The notes under the pieces: generated by a model | The model's database searches: none | What the model was told of the DNA's origin: nothing | What the model saw: the letters and a program-made list of their open reading frames with translations, nothing else | Position numbers and translations under genes: made by a program | Shown here: in pieces, positions 18,422 through 28,205 of the stretch | Layout of the letters: every line of letters begins with the position of its first letter | Numbering within the stretch: position 1 is the stretch's first letter | NCBI GenBank assembly: GCA_030053935.1 | Contig: JASGCU010000009.1 | Location: forward strand, 6,294 to 47,548 | Reading direction: 5' to 3' | DNA: 41,255 nucleotides | From: Chitinophagaceae bacterium | GTDB lineage: Bacteria; Bacteroidota; Bacteroidia; Cytophagales; JASGCU01

Positions 18422-19291
18422 TTATACAGGTACGTTCACGTGTTTTTCTGCATGGTAGCTTGATCTGACGAGTGGACCAGATTCTACATATTTGAGGCCT
18501 CGTCTCAGTCCTTCTTCTTTGTAATATGCAAATGTTTCAGGACGTATAAATTCTGCTACTTCTATATGATGTTTTGTGGGTTGGAGATATTGCCCGAGGG
18601 TAAGTATATCTAGTCCGTTTTCTACCAAATCATCCATTGTTTTATATATTTCTGTTTCTTTTTCGCCTAATCCGAGCATTATACCTGACTTTGTTCTTTT
18701 TTTTTGTTGTTTTGTGCGTTTTATTTGTTCTAAACTTCTTTCGTATTTGGCTTGGGGACGGACTATTTTATAGAGTCGCTCTACTGTCTCCATGTTGTGA
18801 GAGACCACTTCTTGTCCTGCTGATATCATTTTATAGAGTGCATCCCAATTTCCTTTTGTGTCGGGGATAAGTGTTTCTATGGTAGTAAGGGGAGAAAGTT
18901 CTTTTATGAGTTGTACTGTTTGAAACCATATCTCTGCTCCTCTATCTTTGAGTTCATCTCTATTAACAGATGTAATAACTGCGTGTTTCACTTTCATGAG
19001 TTTTATGGCTTCTGCCACGCGTCTGGGTTCGTCTATATCATACTCAGTAGGGCGACCTGTTGCTACGGCACAGAAAGTACAGCTTCTGGTACATATATTT
19101 CCTAAAATCATAAATGTAGCTGTTCCTGCCCCCCAGCATTCTCCCATATTCGGACAATTACCACTTTGACAAATAGTGTGTAGTTTATAGTCATCTACTA
19201 GTTTTCGCACTTTCAAGTACTGCTCCCCTATGGGAAGTTTTACTCGGAGCCAATCGGGTTTATTTATTTTTTTTTCTGTTATTTCAAGCAT
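18422..19291 (-). CDS. lipA: Lipoyl synthase
   Basis: 289-residue radical-SAM enzyme that inserts two sulfurs into octanoyl groups on lipoyl-dependent proteins. Both iron-sulfur sites are visible: the auxiliary-cluster cysteines C41, C46 and C52 ([12 protein letters not shown]) and the radical-SAM CxxxCxxC at C67, C71 and C74. The RSSYHAE motif near the C-terminus provides the serine ligand of the auxiliary cluster. Length and motifs match the family. It lies 7 bases after the methyltransferase gene; no lipB is seen in the window. Confidence 0.96.
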   Translation of the reverse strand: MLEITEKKINKPDWLRVKLPIGEQYLKVRKLVDDYKLHTICQSGNCPNMGECWGAGTATFMILGNICTRSCTFCAVATGRPTEYDIDEPRRVAEAIKLMKVKHAVITSVNRDELKDRGAEIWFQTVQLIKELSPLTTIETLIPDTKGNWDALYKMISAGQEVVSHNMETVERLYKIVRPQAKYERSLEQIKRTKQQKKRTKSGIMLGLGEKETEIYKTMDDLVENGLDILTLGQYLQPTKHHIEVAEFIRPETFAYYKEEGLRRGLKYVESGPLVRSSYHAEKHVNVPV

Positions 19292-19298
19292 TCTTTAG

Positions 19299-20015
19299 TT
19301 ACTTTTTTTTACAATACATAATTATTTGAGCACCAAAATATTTTTTAAGTAGATATATTTTTTCCAGCAATGGCTGAAAGAAATAAATTATTTTTGCTAA
19401 AAATGTTGGGAAAAAAAATGGGACAAAACCAATATAGCTTAATTTTATTACTTCGAAGTTTGCATCAGTAAACCATTTAGTTAATGTTGTGCTACTAAAA
19501 GATTGTTCTTCATGCTCAATATGGTATTGAGAATGTTTTTCAATATACTTTAAAATTGGATTATTACCATTAGGTTCCATAATGATTAATGTATCACTTA
19601 TTTTGCTTGCATTCACTATTCCTTCAAAACCACTTGGAAGGTGGTGCAAAACTCCTCTTATGATACCAACGTCATATTTTTTTTGAGGAAGTGTTTTACT
19701 ATCTAATAGGTCTGCAGTAAAAAACTCAATATTATGAAACTTTGTTTTAGCTAAATCAATGGCATTTGAGGCGGGGTCAAAAGCAGAAAAATGTATTGCA
19801 GGTAGTACATTTTTTAGGTCATTTGTATATGTTCCATCACCACATCCTATATCAATTATGTTCTTTGTTTGCTTTGGGATAAATTTAATAATTTCTTTTG
19901 TAATTCTCTTATTTGCTACTATGGATGAAAAAGGGGCATTTGAGGTGTATTTATATCCGTCATTTGATTGAACATCGGAATCAAATTCAGAAACATTTTT
20001 CTTTTGAGTTATCAT
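19299..20015 (-). CDS. Class I SAM-dependent methyltransferase
   Basis: 238-residue cytosolic methyltransferase of the Methyltransf_11/25 type. The SAM-binding motif I is IIDIGCGDGTYT (about 54-65); motif II and the acidic ribose-binding Asp follow in FSAFDPAS. GIIRGVLHHLP (about 118-128) is the motif IV/V region. The C-terminal third is hydrophobic (FVPFFFPTFLAKIIYFF), suggesting membrane contact or a lipid-like acceptor. The acceptor cannot be named. It directly precedes lipA, but no functional link is evident. Confidence 0.75.
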   Translation of the reverse strand: MITQKKNVSEFDSDVQSNDGYKYTSNAPFSSIVANKRITKEIIKFIPKQTKNIIDIGCGDGTYTNDLKNVLPAIHFSAFDPASNAIDLAKTKFHNIEFFTADLLDSKTLPQKKYDVGIIRGVLHHLPSGFEGIVNASKISDTLIIMEPNGNNPILKYIEKHSQYHIEHEEQSFSSTTLTKWFTDANFEVIKLSYIGFVPFFFPTFLAKIIYFFQPLLEKIYLLKKYFGAQIIMYCKKK

Positions 20016-20248
20016 TTTTATTATTTTTTAGATGAGATTAAAAAATTGTTTTATAATTTTAAAAATGCCAGATTCTCTGTTTTTTTTACATGTGTAATAA
20101 CTATTTTTCTCAATATATAATAATAAAGATATTTTCATGTATCCCTTGCTGTTTTTTAATTGTATTGTAATATTTTTAGATACTTTTTTTAGTTATGGGG
20201 AGCAAAAAATGTAACAAAAGGTTTTTTTACAGGTAGTAGTACGCTTTA

Positions 20249-23200
20249 TCATTGTATTTTATTGTTTATAGTTTCTTTATTTTGTTGGATATTGGCTTCT
20301 GTTATGGCATTGTTAGAAACTTGTATTTCATAAATACTTCCGCTGAAGGCAGCGTTTTTTTGAGAATTATTTCCTATATGAAATAAGGATTCGCTGTTGT
20401 AATGGTCGGTATTATAAGGTGAGGAATGGATATTATTTCCATTGAGAATGATATCTATTTTTTTATTTGCAAATCTTATGACAATATAGTTGATTTCTTG
20501 AGGGGTAAGTTCTATGGATGCTACATTGACAAATGTTTGTTTATTTCCATATCCAAAAATATATTGATTTGTTTTTCCTATACTTTGAAGGGTGAATCCT
20601 TCTGCCCAAATGGTGCTTCTTATATTTGAAAAGATGGTGGCTTGTTCATTTTTTTGCTCGGTATCGGGTTTCACAATACATTGAATGGTGAAAGAAGTAT
20701 CTGTTATAAATGGAGGTAAGAAAGGGTCTGTTCTTTGTGTTTGAGAATTTATAAATTGTAAAGAATTGATTTTTTTAGGTTCTTCTAATAGCAAAGTAGG
20801 AGTATTATTTTTGTATACTGTGGTAAAATATCCTTTTTCTGAGTAAGCATTATAATCTAACAGGGGTAAAACTTCGTTCCATGCGATAGCGTTGGATTTA
20901 CTGGATACCATGTAATATCCGCTATCTAAAAAGGGTTGTAGATTAAGAGCAAGGTCTTTTTTTGTCAGAGCAGTTCCCATAGGGCTGTAAAAAGTTGTTG
21001 GTTTATATTTTCCCAAATGTGTTAATAAAAAACCTTCTCCAAAATAATTATATTCCACAAATAGTACTTTCGGGCTGTTATGGGTGATGCTACGAATATC
21101 TATATAGTAGCTTTCTTGACAAGGTTTATTCAAGCAGTGCAAAGCACCATAATAGGTAAAATCTTGTTTCCAATCAAATTGGAGCATATTTTTTATTTGT
21201 ATAGAAATTTTTGTAGTAATCCTTTCACTATAAAAATAACAGACCAATAGAAGAAAACAATAAGGAATGAGTTTATAAAAATAGGGAATGATATGTTCTT
21301 TCTGTAAAAAGAATTTTTGAGAAGAATTTGTTTTTATTTTTTGTTTTTCTATTTTTTTATGTGAGGAAGATACAGTGGTATTTGTTTTTGTAGGCAGGGG
21401 AACTATCAAAGAGATAATATCTATTAAAACAAAGAAAGACAGTAACAAAATAGTGGATACATTTATGATATTATTTTCGTGGCTTCTGCCAAAGAAGTAG
21501 AGAGAATGCCCTATTGCTAAAACAATAATAAAAATTCCTGTTTTAAAATAAGCATCGGATATTTTTTCTTTTATTCTCAGTAAAACAATAAAAAGAACGG
21601 AAAGCATGGGGGGAACGTACCAATAAAAAGAAATTTCTGATATAGCAATCATCCCTATACCATGTTTTGTCATAATAAGAGCTGCTTTTGGCATTATACT
21701 TCCGAAAATAACAAATACAGCCACCAAAGAAATACAGAGTATGAGTATATTCTGATAGGTAAGCAAGAGATATTTATGTATTTGTTGTTTGATATTTTCT
21801 ATAAAGTACTGTTTCTGAGTACTAAAAATATCATATAAAAAAAGAGTTCCTATGTATGCAATATAGCTTACTGTGTAGATAACTCCAAAATTTCTATGAA
21901 ATAAGAGGAGAAAAGCTAAGAATCCAGCAACAGACCAATGATAAGGTCCTTTCCAAAACACGAGCCAAAGTACTATAATCCACATATCTAAACGCCAAGG
22001 GGTTCCTGCAAAGAAAGTAGATATATAGTCCAGATTTCCATATAATCGGATTATAACTACGGTAAATATGAAAAATATTGCGAGGTGCTTGTTTAAAAAT
22101 ATTCGTTTGCTGAATAAAAATAATCCTATAAAAAATATATAAGTAGAAAATTGTCCTAATAGAGGAATCGTATTGATATCCCAATCAAAGACAAGCCATG
22201 GTAAACAAATAGCAGATAATAAAAAATCGTATGCAAAGTTTATATCTGACCAAGGAATGCCATTGAGCAGACGCATTGCGGGATAGAGTTGATATTGATA
22301 ATCTCCTATAGACCAATTTTGGGGAGAAAAGAAAGAGATGGGAACTAATACTATTGCCAATATCCATTCTTTTTTTTTAATTATGAAAAGAAGGGAAGAG
22401 ATACCTACAACAAGAAATAAAAGAGTTGGTATTTTATTGGTAGGACTTGATGAAGGTGGAAAAAAAGAAATATTAAAGATATAGAAACTTCCGATTATAA
22501 TAAGAATGAAAAGAATACTTGTAAAAAAAGAAGTTTTTTTTATTTTTTGAAAGGCAAGACAAAAAAGGAAAGAAAAAAGAATAATACTCAAAGAAAACAC
22601 ATAAAGAGAGTAACTTTCCATCCCATCTCGCTCTAAAACATAATGTGTAAAATAACCGATATATTCATGGAGAAGAAATGCTTCATTCATAGATCTTATG
22701 GTAGGGGACAGCAAAAAAAATAAAGAATAAAAGAGATAAGAGGTAGAAAGAGAAATCCAGATGATGTTCATTATGCTGAGTTTTTTCTCTTTTGTAAATT
22801 CTTGATTTTCTTGGTTATAAGAAAAAAAACTGAGTATACTCAGTACAATAATGAAAAGGATAGAGCAAAAAAGAGATGTTTTTCGGTTTTGGATATTTGT
22901 CTGCGATTCGGAAAGTGTATTTTTATAAGCATTATTTTGTGGGTTTTTTTGGATTGCTTTTTCTATATTTGTATGTGCTTTTTCAAAAAGATTTTGTGAA
23001 GAATATATAGTATAGAGCATGTTATATCCTTCTGCATGGTCGGGATAGAGATTCAAAAATTTATGAATATAGTATTCTGCTTTTTCCCATTTTTTAAATT
23101 GGATGTATATAATAGAAAGATAATAAAAAGCATTAGGATTTTGAGCATCTTTTGATAGTATTTGAAGACAAATTGCCTCTGCTGTTTCTAATTTTGTTTG

Positions 23201-23338
23201 GTTGAGACATTCTACTGCCCAATTTTGATACTGCTCAATAGATAAATCATGGGGAATAGAAATATTGTGTGTCCCCTGAGAAAATAAAAGGGAAGAAAAA
23301 CAAAGAGAAAACACGAAAAAAAGTATAGGAGTACGCAT
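20249..23338 (-). CDS. TPR, multi-TM and LamG-like protein, possible GT-C enzyme
   Basis: 1029-residue envelope protein. A signal peptide (about 1-20, ending LFSQG) is followed by TPR-type helical pairs (about 30-150), then roughly a dozen hydrophobic spans (about 155-700), and a C-terminal beta-rich region (about 850-1020) that resembles a LamG/concanavalin A-like sandwich (DTSFTIQCIVKPD, FANKKIDIILNGN, GSIYEIQVSNNAI). The middle contains GIPWSDINFAYDF in a loop after a span, which could be the acidic motif of a GT-C glycosyltransferase, but this is tentative. It lies 50 bases downstream of the GT39-like gene on the same strand and probably belongs to the glycan block. It could instead be a sugar-binding structural protein. 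Confidence 0.6.
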   Translation of the reverse strand: MRTPILFFVFSLCFSSLLFSQGTHNISIPHDLSIEQYQNWAVECLNQTKLETAEAICLQILSKDAQNPNAFYYLSIIYIQFKKWEKAEYYIHKFLNLYPDHAEGYNMLYTIYSSQNLFEKAHTNIEKAIQKNPQNNAYKNTLSESQTNIQNRKTSLFCSILFIIVLSILSFFSYNQENQEFTKEKKLSIMNIIWISLSTSYLFYSLFFLLSPTIRSMNEAFLLHEYIGYFTHYVLERDGMESYSLYVFSLSIILFSFLFCLAFQKIKKTSFFTSILFILIIIGSFYIFNISFFPPSSSPTNKIPTLLFLVVGISSLLFIIKKKEWILAIVLVPISFFSPQNWSIGDYQYQLYPAMRLLNGIPWSDINFAYDFLLSAICLPWLVFDWDINTIPLLGQFSTYIFFIGLFLFSKRIFLNKHLAIFFIFTVVIIRLYGNLDYISTFFAGTPWRLDMWIIVLWLVFWKGPYHWSVAGFLAFLLLFHRNFGVIYTVSYIAYIGTLFLYDIFSTQKQYFIENIKQQIHKYLLLTYQNILILCISLVAVFVIFGSIMPKAALIMTKHGIGMIAISEISFYWYVPPMLSVLFIVLLRIKEKISDAYFKTGIFIIVLAIGHSLYFFGRSHENNIINVSTILLLSFFVLIDIISLIVPLPTKTNTTVSSSHKKIEKQKIKTNSSQKFFLQKEHIIPYFYKLIPYCFLLLVCYFYSERITTKISIQIKNMLQFDWKQDFTYYGALHCLNKPCQESYYIDIRSITHNSPKVLFVEYNYFGEGFLLTHLGKYKPTTFYSPMGTALTKKDLALNLQPFLDSGYYMVSSKSNAIAWNEVLPLLDYNAYSEKGYFTTVYKNNTPTLLLEEPKKINSLQFINSQTQRTDPFLPPFITDTSFTIQCIVKPDTEQKNEQATIFSNIRSTIWAEGFTLQSIGKTNQYIFGYGNKQTFVNVASIELTPQEINYIVIRFANKKIDIILNGNNIHSSPYNTDHYNSESLFHIGNNSQKNAAFSGSIYEIQVSNNAITEANIQQNKETINNKIQ

Positions 23339-23388
23339 AAATGGGTATAGTTAAGTCATATATTATTTTTTTACTAATAATTGATTTT

Positions 23389-25041
23389 TTATTGAGTATT
23401 TTTATTTTTTTTAAAGTTTGTTTTTTTATGAGATATGGGTTTACTTATTCCTTTTGTGTTTTGTATAGAGTTATTTGGTTTATCATTCTTAACGGATTGT
23501 TGTATAGGACGGTTATTTTTCCAGAGAATCCAACAAAAAATGGGGGCTAAATAGTATGCAAAATGGAGCGGGTAGTTATAACGAATCATATTCATAGTTA
23601 CTACGCTTATGAGGAATGTGCTGAGAAAATTTATCAAGCAGAGTGTAAATAAGATAATGGAATCTATATTTTGAAATTTACTCTTGTATGCAATAACACC
23701 ACTATATACAAAAGCAATACAATAGAAAGCTACCCAAATAAGATTTCTAAATATACTATTATGCCATTCAGAGAGTTTTTGATTCCATCTCATAAGAGGT
23801 TTCGTTTTGAAATACGAAAGCTTCGTAATAGCTACTTGTTCCGATAGTTTTGGAGGAATAAATAACCCGTACTGTCCATTTTTATTTATAGCATCATAGA
23901 AATACGCATAAATCCTTCCGTTTGTAAAGTTTGTTTCATAATCTTTTAAAAATGGATAGGCAGATACTTCTTTGTGGTCAAAGCTCAAATAATAATATAT
24001 ATACTGGGCTATCAGGAATTTTAAGTATTTGAATGGATATTTCTGTATGGTACTCAATGCTACGTCATAACAGTCTTTATAAAATTCGGGAGATGATTTT
24101 TTTCTCCCTACCAAGAGAGAATCTTGAAGGCAAACTATATAGTTTTGATATTTTAAATAAATGCTATTTATGGAAGTAATATCCCATGAGGTATTGACAA
24201 ACTCTATTTCTCTTGGATCTGTATTCTTTAAAACACAATGGTCTATGAGAGCATTCATTCTCTCTGAATATTGTGGGTCTTTCTCAATAAATGTTAAAAC
24301 ATTTCCTATTATATCTGCCTTTCCTTGTGGAGAATAACCAAAGGTATCTATGGTGAGATAGTTAAAAATATTGAGTGATAAGTAAAAAAATAATACGGGA
24401 AAAGCATAGAGTATCTTTGTTTTATGAGGCATTTTCTTAAAAAACATATATGCTAATAACAGAATAAAAATAGGATACAACACTTGTCCCGCCGCTCTTA
24501 TATAAATGATGAGCATCATAATACAAGAACTCAGCATCCAGTAATACCATTTTTCTGTTTTTAATGCCAGCACTAATGAACCGAAGTAGAGTATCATAAA
24601 GTTCGTAAATAAGCCCTCGGTGAGTACTGTTGTTTCAAAATGTAAAAATATAACTGAGGAGCTGAAAACAGTAATTGCTAAACTGCACCATACAGTAAGT
24701 TGGGGGTATGTTTTGTGAATTGCAAAAATGAAAAATATACCTGTTAAAAAACCTATAATGCTTTGTATGTAAGTAACAACTACTACATCAGAACTTACCA
24801 TATATACCAATCCTAAAAATAATATATATCCCGGAGGACGTTTATAAAATTGAGGATTTCCTTCCACCATCTGCTTCATCACAGCCACATAATCAGGTCC
24901 GTCATCGAAAAGATACGGGATGTTTATGTAAATATAGTAGGGTAAACGAGTAAATAAAAAAAAGAAAGTAAAAATACCTATACCAACCCATAAACCATTT
25001 TTATTGGCAGCATTTAAAATATTCTTTATATAAAGGAGCAT
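23389..25041 (-). CDS. GT39/ArnT-like membrane glycosyltransferase
   Basis: 550-residue integral membrane protein with about ten hydrophobic spans in the first 330 residues and again at 420-510. The first periplasmic loop holds YLFDDGPDY (D46, D47, D50), the acidic motif expected of GT-C enzymes that use polyprenyl-phosphate sugar donors, followed by RPPGYILFLG, a typical GT39/ArnT motif. The C-terminus is a basic tail. It would transfer a lipid-linked sugar to an acceptor on the outer face of the inner membrane. It follows the aminotransferase gene by 149 bases. Donor and acceptor are not known; the GT2 gene at 31864-32787 could provide the donor. Confidence 0.7.
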   Translation of the reverse strand: MLLYIKNILNAANKNGLWVGIGIFTFFFLFTRLPYYIYINIPYLFDDGPDYVAVMKQMVEGNPQFYKRPPGYILFLGLVYMVSSDVVVVTYIQSIIGFLTGIFFIFAIHKTYPQLTVWCSLAITVFSSSVIFLHFETTVLTEGLFTNFMILYFGSLVLALKTEKWYYWMLSSCIMMLIIYIRAAGQVLYPIFILLLAYMFFKKMPHKTKILYAFPVLFFYLSLNIFNYLTIDTFGYSPQGKADIIGNVLTFIEKDPQYSERMNALIDHCVLKNTDPREIEFVNTSWDITSINSIYLKYQNYIVCLQDSLLVGRKKSSPEFYKDCYDVALSTIQKYPFKYLKFLIAQYIYYYLSFDHKEVSAYPFLKDYETNFTNGRIYAYFYDAINKNGQYGLFIPPKLSEQVAITKLSYFKTKPLMRWNQKLSEWHNSIFRNLIWVAFYCIAFVYSGVIAYKSKFQNIDSIILFTLCLINFLSTFLISVVTMNMIRYNYPLHFAYYLAPIFCWILWKNNRPIQQSVKNDKPNNSIQNTKGISKPISHKKTNFKKNKNTQ

Positions 25042-25182
25042 ATTATATTGTGTATGTTATAAAACTGTAAGTAATTTGTAAAAATTGATTTTTATTTTGT
25101 GCTGGTAATGGTTCATCATTAAAATATGTGCATCTTCACCAAATAAAAAATAACATGTTTATTTGTAAAAAAAATTAATTTT

Positions 25183-25220
25183 ATGATATATTAATTAACT
25201 GATGATATATTAATTAACTG
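25183..25220. repeat. 19-bp perfect tandem duplication at the aminotransferase 3' end
   Basis: Two perfect adjacent copies of ATGATATATTAATTAACTG (25183-25201 and 25202-25220). The repeat covers the stop codon of the aminotransferase. With a single copy the protein would end ...LINIS; 19 being no multiple of three, the second copy is read in another frame, so the protein now ends ...LINISSVN. This looks like a recent slippage event. Confidence 0.85.
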
Positions 25221-26315
25221 AATAATTTTGTTTTGCTCAAGTTCGGTCAATTCATAAAACAAAGGAAGTCGCACTAAGCAATCAGAATAACGATCACAGT
25301 TTGAAAGCACCCTTCCGTCATGTTTGTTTATATAGAAAGGGCTAGAATGTAATGAGATATAATGAAATACTGCCCATATACTATTTTCTTTTAGGGATTG
25401 AATCAATAAATTTCTTTTTTCAAGGGTTTTGCATACTAAATAAAACATGTGAGCATTATTAGTAGCGAAATCAGGTATATGTGGAATATCAAAATCTCTG
25501 TTTTGAGAAGAAGTAAAAGCATGGTTATATGCTTCCCATAATTTTTTACGCTTATTTTGGATATCATCAAGATTTTCTAATTGTGCATATAAAAATGCAG
25601 AAACCACTTCTGATGGAAGAAATGAAGAACCAATATCTACCCATCCATATTTATCAATTTCACCTCTAAAAAATGCAGAGCGGTTAGTACCTTTTTCCCA
25701 AATGATTTCAGCACGTCTAATAAACTGTTCATCATTAATAATAAGCATACCTCCTTCACCACTAATAATGTTTTTTGTTTCATGAAAAGAAAATGCTGCC
25801 AAATGACCTATACTTCCTAATGGTTTTCCCTTATAAAAACTATCTATAGCTTGGGCGGCATCTTCTACTACAAAAAGATTGTGGCGGTCAGCAATGTCCA
25901 TTATTGCATCCATATCACAGGCAATCCCTGCGTAATGAACTACTACAATTGCTTTTGTTTTAGTGGTTATGAGGGACTCGATCAAGTTTGCATCTATATT
26001 TGGGTTTCTCATATTAGAATCTACAAAAACCAATTTTGCACTACGAAGCACAAATGCATTTGCTGTTGACACAAATGTAAATGAAGGTAATATTATTTCA
26101 TCACCCTCTTGGATATTCAGGAGAATCGCAGACATTTCCAAAGCATCAGTACAGGATGTGGTTAACAGACATTTTTTGAATTTATATTTTGTTTCAAAAT
26201 ATTCATGGCATAATTTAGTATATTTGCCATTGCCAGATATTTTACCGGAATGTACAGCATCGTAAATATAATGTGTTTCTTTACCTGTAAGATAGGGCTT
26301 GTTGAAAGGTGTCAT
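25191..26315 (-). CDS. rffA: dTDP-4-oxo-6-deoxysugar aminotransferase, WecE/RffA-like
   Basis: 374-residue PLP-dependent enzyme of the DegT/DnrJ/EryC1/StrS family. Lys181 in SFHETKNIISGEGG is the PLP Schiff-base lysine; E151-D152 in VVEDAAQA contact the cofactor ring; TTSCTDALEM (52-61) binds the phosphate. The start FNKPYLTGKE and the whole-length pattern resemble WecE/RffA, which aminates C4 of dTDP-4-keto-6-deoxyglucose to make dTDP-Fuc4N. It acts in the cytosol. It lies 6 bases after a methyltransferase and closes a nine-gene minus-strand series with KAS III, ACP, SDR, Rieske, GNAT and GT2 genes. The C-terminus is altered by a 19-bp tandem repeat. The exact sugar is inference; no rmlA/rmlB is in the window. 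Confidence 0.85.
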   Translation of the reverse strand: MTPFNKPYLTGKETHYIYDAVHSGKISGNGKYTKLCHEYFETKYKFKKCLLTTSCTDALEMSAILLNIQEGDEIILPSFTFVSTANAFVLRSAKLVFVDSNMRNPNIDANLIESLITTKTKAIVVVHYAGIACDMDAIMDIADRHNLFVVEDAAQAIDSFYKGKPLGSIGHLAAFSFHETKNIISGEGGMLIINDEQFIRRAEIIWEKGTNRSAFFRGEIDKYGWVDIGSSFLPSEVVSAFLYAQLENLDDIQNKRKKLWEAYNHAFTSSQNRDFDIPHIPDFATNNAHMFYLVCKTLEKRNLLIQSLKENSIWAVFHYISLHSSPFYINKHDGRVLSNCDRYSDCLVRLPLFYELTELEQNKIIQLINISSVN

Positions 26316-26321
26316 GATTGA

Positions 26322-27146
26322 TTATTTTTTTTTAGCTACTACAATTAAAGATCCTCCAAATGGGAGTTTAAAACCAGACGATATTAAAATTTCATCCATT
26401 TTCATTAAAAACAGAAAAATCGTATTAATGAATGGATTTAATTTTAGTTCATTAATATCTCCTGTAATATCAGCTGCTTTTTTCCTTTTTAAAAATCTAG
26501 AAATCACCATAAAAGGAAAAAGTGTAAAAACAAAAGACCCTAAATATTCTACTTGAAAGTTATTATTTTCCAATTTGTTGTTAAGTTCAGATTTAGAATA
26601 TCTTCTTTTGTGGTAAGCTAAATCATCATTGATGCTCCACATCCATTGGTATTGGGGAACAGTAATAAAAAAATAACCTCCTTGTATTAAAGCTTTATTT
26701 ACTTGTTGAATAACTTTTATGTCTTCATCTATATGTTCAATTACATCAAAAGCACAAATACTATCATATTTATTAATAAAAGGCATATGAGTTGCATCTA
26801 ATTGAATAAACTCTACATGGGGCAATCTTTTTTTTGCAAATTTAATACCTTCAAGATGAATCTCCGATCCATAAAGATCATATTGTTCAAATTTTTCACT
26901 TAATCCTTTTAATACAAAGCCAGTTCCACAGCCAATTTCTAATACTTTCATTTTTTTGTTGCCAAGAAATTTACCGAACAAAAATTGTATAACTTTATTA
27001 CGCGAAACAAACCAAAAGTTTTTAGGTTCATATTCATACAAAATACTGAATGCTTCTTTAGGATAATCAGAATTTAATTTAGAAAGTTCAGGCGCATAAC
27101 ATTTAATACCGTCTATTAACTCATATTTATAATCTGTATTATTCAT
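26322..27146 (-). CDS. Class I SAM-dependent methyltransferase in glycan locus
   Basis: 274-residue methyltransferase. Motif I is KVLEIGCGTGFVLK (about 69-82), followed by the acidic YGSEIHLEG and the CAFDVIEHIDED segment (about 131-142), typical of Methyltransf_11/23 enzymes found in polysaccharide clusters. The C-terminal part has hydrophobic stretches (FVFTLFPFMVISRFL) that may touch the membrane. It sits 50 bases after a KAS III gene and 6 bases before the aminotransferase, so it is probably part of the same pathway, perhaps O-methylating the amino sugar or its acyl group. The acceptor is not determined by sequence. Confidence 0.75.
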   Translation of the reverse strand: MNNTDYKYELIDGIKCYAPELSKLNSDYPKEAFSILYEYEPKNFWFVSRNKVIQFLFGKFLGNKKMKVLEIGCGTGFVLKGLSEKFEQYDLYGSEIHLEGIKFAKKRLPHVEFIQLDATHMPFINKYDSICAFDVIEHIDEDIKVIQQVNKALIQGGYFFITVPQYQWMWSINDDLAYHKRRYSKSELNNKLENNNFQVEYLGSFVFTLFPFMVISRFLKRKKAADITGDINELKLNPFINTIFLFLMKMDEILISSGFKLPFGGSLIVVAKKK

Positions 27147-27196
27147 AGTTGAATTTTAATTCCCAAAATAGTGGTCAAATATACTATTAATTATTT

Positions 27197-28201
27197 TTAT
27201 TTTATTTTTAATATTGTACCTCCCCATGAATAGCCGACCCCAAAACCTGCAAGTAAGATGTTATTATTTTTAATGAGTTTTGATTCTTTTTTGGCATGGT
27301 ATAATGCTATAGGAATAGTTGAAGATACAGTATTGCCACAATTTTCTAAGTGTAAATAAAATTTATTCTCATCTATTTTGATTTTTTTTCTTAAACTATC
27401 AAGCATAAATTTATTTGCTTGGTGAAAAATATATAAATCAATTTCGGAACTTTCTAAATGATTTTTTAATAAAGTATTATAAGTGAGTTTAGGAACAGAT
27501 GAAAGGGTAAAAGTGAAAATTTCTGCTCCATTCATATATAAATGATCGTCTGAATGAACGTTTCCAAATTCGTCAATATTTTCCTCTGATTTAAAATGGT
27601 AATTTCTCAATCCGCCGTTTTTTACAATAAGATTCTTTGCTCCTTTTCCATCAGTTCCGTATTCAAAATTGAGAATCTCTGCAAAACCATCTGTTGATAC
27701 TAAAGTAACAGCTGCAGCATCTCCAAAAATAGTTCTATTGCTTTTATCTTTTGGATGAATAAATTTTGAATACGTTTCAGAAGTTATCAATAATACATTT
27801 TTCGCTTGACCAGAAGCAATTAGTCCTTTAGAAATTCCTAAACCATACACAAAACCTGAACAACCTAAATTAAAATCAAACGCTCCCACAGATGTAGGTA
27901 AACCTAATTTTTCCTGGACAATACATGCAGAAGTAGGTAAAAAATAATCAGGACTTTGAGTACATAGAATTATAAAATCGATATCATTTTTATCAATTTG
28001 ATGCTCTATAAATAATTTTTCTGATGCTTTAACAGCCATATCTACAGAAGTTTCATTCATTGCAGATAAATTTCTGCAATGAATGCCTGTTTTAGAAGCA
28101 ATTTTATCTATACTCCATTCGGGAAATTCTTGTTCTATTCTAACATTATCTAGTTCGTATTCAGGAAGATAATAAGAAATTGCTTTAATATATGAATTCA
28201 T
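27197..28201 (-). CDS. Ketoacyl-ACP synthase III, FabH-like (first of two)
   Basis: 334-residue thiolase-fold condensing enzyme. I start at MNSYIKAISYY, because the longer frame (to 28234) would run into the upstream SDR gene and its extra 11 residues lack family resemblance. The catalytic triad is complete: C114 in NLGCSGFVYG, H260 in IFHQAN and N290 in NCGNTVSS. This triad fits decarboxylative condensation of an acyl starter with malonyl-ACP. Family members with this overall pattern often serve specialised pathways. It lies 4 bases after the SDR stop. The presence of a second KAS III gene (30046-31104) and a dedicated ACP argues against a housekeeping FabH. Starter unit unknown. Confidence 0.85.
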   Translation of the reverse strand: MNSYIKAISYYLPEYELDNVRIEQEFPEWSIDKIASKTGIHCRNLSAMNETSVDMAVKASEKLFIEHQIDKNDIDFIILCTQSPDYFLPTSACIVQEKLGLPTSVGAFDFNLGCSGFVYGLGISKGLIASGQAKNVLLITSETYSKFIHPKDKSNRTIFGDAAAVTLVSTDGFAEILNFEYGTDGKGAKNLIVKNGGLRNYHFKSEENIDEFGNVHSDDHLYMNGAEIFTFTLSSVPKLTYNTLLKNHLESSEIDLYIFHQANKFMLDSLRKKIKIDENKFYLHLENCGNTVSSTIPIALYHAKKESKLIKNNNILLAGFGVGYSWGGTILKIK

Positions 28202-28205
28202 ATTT

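Noticed and set aside
25140-25165. Terminator between the aminotransferase and GT39-like genes
   Set aside because: CAAATAAA/TTTATTTG is a perfect 8-bp inverted repeat but all A+T inside and not followed by a T run on the minus strand.
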